Part shown: positions 14,381-15,069 of the stretch, in pieces
Layout: each line of letters opens with the position of its first letter
Numbering within the stretch: position 1 is the stretch's first letter
DNA from: Sulfurimonas sp.
GTDB taxonomy: Bacteria; Campylobacterota; Campylobacteria; Campylobacterales; Sulfurimonadaceae
Assembly: GCA_027044845.1 (NCBI GenBank)
Contig: JALUBM010000258.1
Location: forward strand, 1-15,069
Length of the DNA stretch: 15,069 bases
Direction: 5' to 3'
The notes under the pieces: model-generated
Told to the model about the DNA's origin: nothing
Database searches by the model: none
Seen by the model: the letters and a program-made list of their open reading frames with translations, nothing else
Translations under genes and position numbers: made by a program

Positions 14381-14842
14381 ATGGATATAAAAGATTTAAA
14401 TGAATTAAGAAGTGAATTTGAAGTGATGCAAAAACAGGCAATGCAAGATGCTTGTGTTGATGGAAGCTGTGTTGAAGATGAGGATTATGAAGATTATCCT
14501 GATTATTTACGTGCAATTTATGCAGAGATCATACCTCCTGCTAAGAGTGGTATTTACTTTTCAAGATGGGATTTAAAACGTATGGCTGCGGAATTAGATG
14601 AATCTTTTGCTATAGATGTTCGAGAAAGAATGTTCAAAAATTTTATGCAGTGGATTGCCACACCAGAAGATATGTTGGCAGTTGTAGATCAATTTAAAAG
14701 TCATATAGATATGAAATGTGATTTGTATAAAGAGTACTCAGAAAAATATCCTGCAATGCAAGAGCTTTTTGAACCAAAAATACAAAAAGCCGAGAAAGCA
14801 AAAAAATATCTTGATAAGGTTTATGTAGAATTTTTTACATAA
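14381..14842 (+). CDS. Helical hypothetical protein with CVDGSC motif, last gene of the molybdoenzyme cluster
   Basis: I do not recognise this 153-residue protein. It has no signal peptide or membrane segment. An N-terminal helix is followed by Cys25-VDGS-Cys30 and an acidic tyrosine-rich stretch (about 32-42, EDEDYEDYPDY). The rest looks all-helical: a segment IPPAKSGIYFSRWDLKRM (51-68), then WIATPEDMLAVVDQF and a charged C-terminal helix. A third cysteine is Cys113. The CxxxxC pair could bind metal or form a disulfide. GGAAAG lies upstream, ten bases separate it from the AroE-like gene, and it should be cotranscribed with the cluster, so a role in enzyme assembly or regulation is plausible but unproven. 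Its 3' end overlaps a convergent gene by 8 bases. Confidence 0.7.
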   Translation: MDIKDLNELRSEFEVMQKQAMQDACVDGSCVEDEDYEDYPDYLRAIYAEIIPPAKSGIYFSRWDLKRMAAELDESFAIDVRERMFKNFMQWIATPEDMLAVVDQFKSHIDMKCDLYKEYSEKYPAMQELFEPKIQKAEKAKKYLDKVYVEFFT

Positions 14843-15069
14843 GTTTATTGAGTATATCTTTTTTTATTTTATTAAGATTGAGCGAATGTCCATCATTGGC
14901 GTTTGTTTCAAGCTTTGAAATATATGTGTCTAAACCTCTCTCCTGATAATGCATTACTAAGAGCATAAGCAATTCTTTAACTGTTTTTGCATTTTGAATA
15001 TCTTCAAATTTTCTCTTTTTATTTTTATTAAAGAATGACTTTTGGCTTAGTTTTGCGGCTAAAAATCCA
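14835..15069 (-). CDS. C-terminal part of an unidentified minus-strand gene (N-terminus outside window)
   Basis: On the minus strand one frame is open from base 15068 to a TAA at 14835-14837, giving the last 77 residues of a protein. It is lysine-rich and helical: a basic patch (FFNKNKKRKFEDI), then AKTVKELLMLLVMHY, GLDTYISKLETN and a final LNKIKKDILNKL. The pattern vaguely recalls the cytoplasmic tail of BatD-type membrane proteins, but too little is visible to name it. The other two minus-strand frames are not considered coding; one of them hits a stop within 14 codons. The stop region overlaps the convergent 153-residue protein gene by 8 bases. Confidence 0.6.
   Translation of the reverse strand, partial: GFLAAKLSQKSFFNKNKKRKFEDIQNAKTVKELLMLLVMHYQERGLDTYISKLETNANDGHSLNLNKIKKDILNKLM

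Noticed and set aside
1..15069. Mobile element, CRISPR array, tRNA or rRNA
   Set aside because: No transposase, integrase, regularly spaced repeats, tRNA-like cloverleaf or rRNA sequence was seen on either strand.

Overview
The window reads as chromosomal DNA from a low-GC member of the Campylobacterota, most likely Sulfurimonas or a close relative. This is inferred from the AT-rich base composition, the protein character, and the combination of a small AroK, CtpA next to purine genes, and a PsrABC-type molybdoenzyme. No rRNA, tRNA, CRISPR array, IS element or prophage gene is visible. Coding density is very high and many neighbouring genes overlap by 1-23 bases.

Left block (bases 1-4658, minus strand): a tight operon transcribed leftward, ctpA - purC - purS - purQ - a membrane/SH3 protein - plsC (cut by the window edge). 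It mixes a periplasmic protease, three purine-biosynthesis genes and phospholipid acylation. A TATAAT box on the minus strand at 4692-4697 is the probable promoter.

Middle block (4798-7029, plus strand): divergent from ctpA, an overlapping set aroK - secreted thioredoxin-fold protein - hisD, followed by a long AT-rich hairpin that probably ends or punctuates the unit.

Right block (7286-14842, plus strand): a seven-gene molybdoenzyme cluster behind a roughly 250-base leader rich in inverted repeats. The order is B (four-cluster ferredoxin), C (NrfD-type quinone-linked membrane anchor), A (1096-residue Tat-exported molybdopterin subunit), a hairpin, then a TorD-family chaperone, a 366-residue soluble iron-sulfur protein with a C-terminal zinc-ribbon-like motif, a 141-residue protein that looks like a stand-alone, catalytically dead substrate-binding domain of shikimate dehydrogenase (AroE), and a 153-residue helical protein with a CVDGSC motif. 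The A-B-C part belongs to the polysulfide/thiosulfate/tetrathionate/selenate reductase superfamily. Its substrate cannot be read from sequence. The last three genes do not match the standard psr, phs, ttr, srd or soe accessory set as I know it and are the most promising new biology here: probably a dedicated cytoplasmic maturation or electron-delivery module for the Tat-exported enzyme.

At the right edge the C-terminal end of an unidentified minus-strand gene (14835-15069) converges on, and overlaps by 8 bases, the last gene of the cluster.
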